This document shows, piece after piece, positions 58,670 to 64,000 of a DNA stretch of 64,000 bases. The notes below the pieces were generated by a model. That model saw nothing but the letters and a program-made list of their open reading frames with translations, was not told the DNA's origin and made no database searches. Both the position numbers and the translations under genes were made by a program. The stretch is from Selaginella moellendorffii (taxonomy: Eukaryota; Streptophyta; Lycopodiopsida; Selaginellales; Selaginellaceae), in contig NW_003314289.1 of the NCBI RefSeq assembly GCF_000143415.4, positions 693,788-757,787 of the forward strand, in the 5' to 3' direction. How positions within the stretch are numbered: the stretch's first letter is position 1; every line of letters starts with the position of its first letter.

Positions 58670-60094
58670 ATGGATCTTCTCTTTGCGATGAGGTAATTCG
58701 ATCCAAACTCTTGGGATTTCTCTTGGCCTTTCCTAAAATTTTCAATCTCTTGCGATAGCTCGCCAAATGTGTAGCGAGAGTTTCTTGCCAAAAGGTATGA
58801 GTCATGGCTCGCGTTTTGGAGTATGCCCTTGCTGTCACGCTTCCATCGCGCTATTTTTTATGGACTCTCACTTAGACACTTGTCTCCGAAAAAGGTTGGG
58901 TCCCTTCTCTGCTTGCTTCTAAACTTCTAACTTGGCTCGCATTTGATGTTCTTATTAGTCACGAGGAGGATTCTGTGGAACCAGATGATGAAAAACCAGT
59001 TAAGATTTTTTTTTTCCTCCTTCTCGTGGCTGGGAAGTTGTAATGTGCGCATCTCATTTCTCTGAATTCAGGAGGAAGAACCTCAGACCAAGCAAGAAGT
59101 ATTTCCACTCTTCCGTCAAAGAAAGAAGGTGTGTTTGCTTTTGCATCCCTTTTCTTTTCTTTTCTTCTTGTTTTCTTACTCGCGTTTTAAGCTTTTGGCA
59201 TCTCAGATCATTCATATTATCAGGCACGGGCATACTTTGTTTCAGCAAGGAGATCAGAAGATGATCGATGTAAGGCTCTCGGCTCAAGGCATTCAACAGG
59301 TAAGAGTATGATCCTTTAGTTATTTAATCTTCTTCGTCTTGCTAATATAAAACTCTTGGTATGATCATTTAGGCCTCCTGCATTGGTCAGCAGTTGCTGT
59401 CGCTTAAGCCAGACGTGGTAAACGTTTCAATAAGAAGATTTCTAAAGCTTACTTGTGTGGTCTAGATTCTAGTTTCTCCTCTAACAAGAGCGTTGGACAC
59501 ATTGAGATGGGCTTTACACCCGTTCAAGGTGATATACAAGGTTTTGCATTCTCCCAAATTTGTATTCAGGACGAGAGAAGCAGTTTGCGTCTGGAAGTCA
59601 GCAGCTTACACACTGAGCACGTAGCTGGTGCTGGAGATATTGGCCGTGATCCACAGGTAACCACTTTCTTCTCTTTCAACTTAAAATGTATTGTTAGAGC
59701 TCACTCTGCTTACAGGTACTTTCTCTTGATTTTCCTTGGCTATCATTCGAGAAGCTCGATCCAGTCTGGTGGTTCTCGCCGCCAGAGGCTCCAAACATCG
59801 GGGCATTTCGGACGAGAGAAAACACTGGTCTGACTTCCTTTCCCCTTCTCTAATTTTGATGTATTCTTCATGAACTCAGCGAACCTCCGCAAACGGGTCG
59901 CTTCTTTTCGTCGCCATCTTCTTTCCAGGCCAGAACAAGTAATTGCTGTTGTTGGACATTCTACTTTCTTCATGGTGCGTATTCTTTGGATGTTGTTTCG
60001 TTTCTGTAACTCTTTCTACTGTGGTTCGCTCCAGGTGCTTACCGGTGAGGAGAAGCGAATGCGTCACTGTGAGTTTCGCAAGCTCGCAATCTAA
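58670..60094 (+). CDS. Phosphoglycerate-mutase-family (histidine phosphatase) protein
   Basis: Ten exons in consistent phase from ATG 58670 (MDLLFAMSHEEDSVEPDDEK). Catalytic motif IIRHGHTLF carries the nucleophilic His; next are VRLSAQGIQQ, ILVSPLTRALDTL with the phosphate-binding Arg, VSSLHTEHVAGAGDIGR, DPVWWFSP, RPEQVIAVVGHSTFF with the second catalytic His, and C-terminal CEFRKLAI. About 230 residues, the normal size for the plant cofactor-dependent-like PGM family, which are phosphatases of broad or unknown substrate. Likely cytosolic. Introns 50-100 bp; the first intron (about 265 bp) is inferred from phase. Confidence 0.85.
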
Positions 60095-61720
60095 GTAATG
60101 TGCATTTGCAACATTGTGTTTTCTCTAACGTTTGCAAATTTGATAGGACGTGATGATGCCAAAGCTATTTCCCAAAGTCATCCCGGAGTTCATGCTGTAA
60201 GAAATGTTTCCAGACAGTTGGCCTTTTATGTGTTTCAGGCAGAATTTATGATCAAGTCCATAACTGTCAATTCTTCAATATCTTGGCAGTGTTCAAATTG
60301 CTCTCAAACTCTCTTCTTTGGATTGATTCTCAAGACTGTCAGCAGCTTGAAAACTAATTAAACTCTCTTCTCCGTGTTTGCATGCTTGGAGCGGGATGAG
60401 CATACAGCCAGCTACAATCATTTCAGCACTGGTTGCCTTCCCTCCAGCGTGCCTTGCAGGGAAGGCAGCCTTGAAATCCATCAAAAGCTTCATCACAAGT
60501 GTTCTAGAACTGGAGAGCATTGCAGTTCAAGCTGCATCTGATGAAGGCCAGCTGATGTATTTGCCGCTTGTTGAAGACAGCATGGGCAGACTCATCAGCC
60601 TACAAGGCTCTGGAGAGGGGCAAAAAGCCTTGAAAATCTGAGAAGCCATGCCTTTCAGGCAGCTTCAAGCAGTGGTGGTGCTAGTACCAGTACAAATTGG
60701 CTTGAAAGGTATCTCAAGTGTGGAAGTTTGCATATTTCTATTGGGAAGTATGATTGACAAGCAAAAAGTTAATAGGTTAAGTCGTGCGTTGAGAGTGACC
60801 TGGGATCAAGAATGCGAGAAAGTTCTAGAGATTGACAGTAAATATTACTATTGACAGAGTTGGAGCTCATAAAGGACTGCAAACATGTAATAAAAGTTTT
60901 CGGCATGAAAGATGGAAATTACATAGCTTTGCGATTTCAGAGACTTTTATTTTGAGAAGGATGAGCGATTGTATTATAAGCTCTCCGAGGAGGGCGTAAT
61001 CAAGGAAATCATGTCACAATTTTTGGTGGGCTTGGTGCACAACATCTCGCTTATGCAAGCTTGCCAGGACATTCAGCCCGAGTGCATAAAGGCATAAAGT
61101 TTGAGATCAATCACAGAAACATTGTGGTGAAGCTAGGAGTTCTGCCCAAGGAAGCTCACAGCACCAAACCTAGATAATTTTGGATCATTGTGATACAAGT
61201 TATCTCTGGGGATATCGAGAAAATGGAGAGAGGTGTGGATGTGGGGGTGTTGGAGTTTGCAATGATGCTCTTGCAAAAGAACTTCTCTTGCTATTTGATG
61301 GTAGCTTCTTGGACGGCGAGAACCATGTTTTCTCCACCGAGGGCCATCTCTTCCCTGTCAACCAGTCGTGCCAGCAACAGCCCCGTCCCAAGGTACCAGA
61401 GGATCAATCTCGCAAAACATAAGTAGCATTTGTGTGTTTTGACAGATATTGTCAAGGCCACGACTATTTTCAAGGCAAAAGCCCATAGACACCAGCACTC
61501 TTGCATCAAAGACATGTCCTCGCTTGAGCAGAGGAAGTGTGGAATCGGCATGCCACATCCCAGACACTAACGCTGACCACTGATGTATTTCAAGGTCGGA
61601 CTGTGGCGTAGCCGTGACTACTTGCACGAAGAGGTCGTGTAGTTTTGCTGGTTATTGCTCGTGACAAGATCACCAAAAGCATATGCAAATTATTTTCTTC
61701 CCAGAAAAAATAAGTATAGT
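60095..61720. other. Unresolved region, possible degraded gene
   Basis: Fragmented frames: 60378-60641 (87 codons), 60648-60854 (EVCIFLLGSMIDKQKVNRLS), then FEKDERLYYKLSEEGVIKE around 60955-61010 and FEINHRNIVVKLGVLPKEA near 61100. They read like coding sequence but splice poorly and match nothing I can name. No transposon signature seen. Confidence 0.35.
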
Positions 61721-61819
61721 TTTGCTGGCATATATATATTGATAATCCCAGAAGAAGAAAGAAAAAAAGAAAAAGAAAAAGCTATGGGTCACATGTAGGA
61801 ATGTTTGGTTTCAATTGAT

Positions 61820-64000
61820 TAAATAAATTTAAAATTATGTTTTGTGAGTGCATAAGGGAATAATATCAATTAACTTAAAAACCCTAGCTTATATACAGTA
61901 GCAAGTGGTGGGGATTGAAACCAATCCGACGGTTACCAAACTCCCACTATGCTAATATTAGTATACAATATTATAGCCGTACACCTAGACCTCACATCAT
62001 CCCCTCCTCTCGAAATAATGAAAGACCATTAGAGTTCTCTTGTAAATGGGCTAGGATTTGAAGGAACGTCAGGAGGAGGCATTAGCGGAACTGTAGGTGG
62101 TATTAGTTATTCCTGATCCCTTTGTATTAAGCATTTTAATTGCTGCACATGCACAATTTTTGAAGGATCGGCTTGCTAGACATTATACTAAACCTCATAA
62201 ACTTGTGGTCCAACTTGCCACAACACCTAATACGATCCTTTCCACTGAGCAAGAAGCTCCTTAGATAAACCACATACTGTAAAATGAGGAAAATGGATTA
62301 ATATTAAGTCATCCACTTTGTACTCTACAGGTGGACGATGATGGGAGTTGTAGCGCCATTGTTGTCTTACTTGTACGTAGCTTAAGTGTTTTGCAGACTC
62401 TGCTCAGACAAGTGGAAGAATGTTTTTTAAATACTGATCCCACGACCTAGCATCAGTAGCTCATGGCAATTGCAAAGGTAAACCTAGCTCTATTAGTAAT
62501 ATTGGATCATGACTATATAAGAGTTTATATGGTGAAGCACTAATAGAACTCTGCACCCCTATGATATATGCATACCAAAAAGACAACAAATAATAATTCC
62601 AATCTGAATGTTGAAAGTTTACGTACTTCGCAATCATTCCTTTAAATGTCTGAACGAGCCATTCTACCAAACTATTTGACTAGGGATAATAACCATTTAT
62701 GAAAGTGTGGTGTATCCCCAACCGAGACATCAAAACATGAAATGCCTCAGCCATAAATACGGGACTATTATCCAAAAGAAGCCATTTTGAACAAGAATGT
62801 TGGAACACCACTCCATTGAAGAGGAAGTATCCAACAATAGTTGCAAAGGCACTAGCAAGAACACCAACTTCTACTCAATGAGTCAAATAGTCAGAAGCAA
62901 TAATAACATATTCATTATCAGCAGTCAATCATGGAAAAAGTCCTATAAGGTCAAATGCCACCAACTCAAATGGATGGGAAACTACAATTGACTTTAACCG
63001 TCCTTATGTGGCACGAGGGGGAGTATTACGAACTTGGCACTAAATGTAGCTACACACATATTGAATAACATTACATCATATCTTTGGCCAATAAAAAGAC
63101 TTGCACAGCTTTTCAGTCACACGATGATGTTCCATATGCCTGCTAGAATAGAAGAATCATAGTAAGCATGGAGAAACCGTGGAATAAAGATAGAAGGCAC
63201 CACCAAGCATAAAGGATTATTAGGATCCATCCCCACAAAATAAAGAAGGCCATCGTCAAAGCGATACTGAGAATGTAAATGCCAGAATGGCAAGTCATCA
63301 GCAAGTGATGCAAGATTCTCAAACCCATCTCAAAGCCTTTGAATCCATGGGTCAAGCTTTTGAGCCTCACGAATCTCATCAAAAGAAGGTAGATCTTGCT
63401 CTGCACCTTGTAAACATTCAATGTCAAGTACAGCAACCACCGACAGCACAGAATCCTTGTCTAGAAAATCCATATATACCGAAACAACAGGCTCGACAGA
63501 AACATGAGAAGAGGGTGGAGAAGGAAAAAGGAGTTCGAGAAAGGGTATCAGCATTAGCCATAGAACTCCTTAAGCAATGAACAACATCAAAATCATATAT
63601 TTGAAATTTCAAAGCCCACTAAATAGTATGACCAACCAAGTTTTTTCACTTTAATAATGAAGTAACTGCAGCATGATCACCTTCAAGTAATGTCCGAGAA
63701 TCATCTAGATATGCATGACATTTCTCGAAACCCAGACTGCTACTAAACACTCTTTTATCATGGAGTAAATCACCTCTGCTGGTTATAATGTATGGCTTAT
63801 ATACGCAATGGGATGGCACTGACCAGGCACACTCGGGCTCTCTTGCATCAACACATCTCTAAGAGCAATATCAAAAGCATCCACGCGCAAAATAAAAAGT
63901 CGAGTGTAGTCAAGATATGCCAAAACCGAAGGCAATGCTTGCAATGGTGCAATGCAATCAGAAAGATGATCCACAAAACAATCGAGATACTGCACCTTGC
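61820..64000 (-). mobile_element. Degraded Ty3/Gypsy retrotransposon, minus orientation, truncated by window edge
   Basis: Minus-strand order from right to left: reverse transcriptase/RNase H join (FILRVDAFDIALRDVLMQ ... HPIAYISHTL, 63783-63995), NADTLSRTPF linker near 63.55, integrase core (HHTFINGYYP, SNSLVEWLVQTFKGM, IASPYKLLY, 62.46-62.9 kb), then a polypurine tract (tcgagaggaggggatg on the minus strand, 61999-62014) and a 3' LTR starting TGATGTGAGG near 61998 and running to about 61820 with TATA motif. Frames are broken by stops and shifts. It continues past 64000, where gag and the 5' LTR should lie. Confidence 0.9.

Overview
This looks like a nuclear window from a land plant, most likely a spikemoss (Selaginella-type lycophyte). 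That is an inference from plant-specific families (PHD-containing ORC1, trihelix factor, potato-type-II inhibitors, F-box genes, DUF1350 and DUF7036 proteins), many very short introns (often 45-60 bp), tight gene packing, and AT-rich Ty3/Gypsy debris. No organism name can be proven from the sequence alone.

Layout. (1) 1.8-11.8 kb: a divergent gene pair (unknown 195-aa protein / DUF1350 hydrolase) occurs twice in opposite orientation; a Crinkler-like NTPase-nuclease gene follows the second copy. (2) 11.9-15.9 kb: retroelement debris and a hAT transposon with a perfect 8-bp target duplication. (3) 15.9-28.1 kb: a core of ORC1, a kinase lying only 10 bp tail-to-tail with it, and a TH1/PH-like protein, flanked by two inverted PSMD5 copies (left copy dead, right copy intact). 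(4) 29.1-31.3 kb: a broken second Crinkler-like copy. (5) 31.4-40.5 kb: AT-rich LTR retrotransposon with recognisable LTR pair and polypurine tract, a solo LTR of a miniature element, and a large TA/TATG microsatellite. (6) 40.5-45.3 kb: a third, dead copy of the divergent pair ending in a 236-bp-arm palindrome at an 860-bp assembly gap, Crinkler scraps, and a third dead PSMD5. (7) 45.4-61 kb: ordinary genes: a Cys-rich protein, two tandem F-box genes, a secreted peptide precursor, a tRNA-Thr relic, a plastid-type kinase, two tandem protease inhibitors, a trihelix factor, a DUF7036 membrane protein and a phosphoglycerate-mutase-family enzyme. (8) 61.8-64 kb: a degraded Ty3/Gypsy element running off the right edge.

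The main theme is repeated local duplication followed by divided decay. For the divergent pair, one locus keeps the 195-aa gene and another keeps DUF1350. For PSMD5, only the middle copy is intact, and the two dead copies share lesions, so a pseudogene was itself duplicated. The two Crinkler-like copies carry different frame-breaking deletions. The hAT insertion can be ordered because the paralogous locus at 45.52 kb preserves the empty site.
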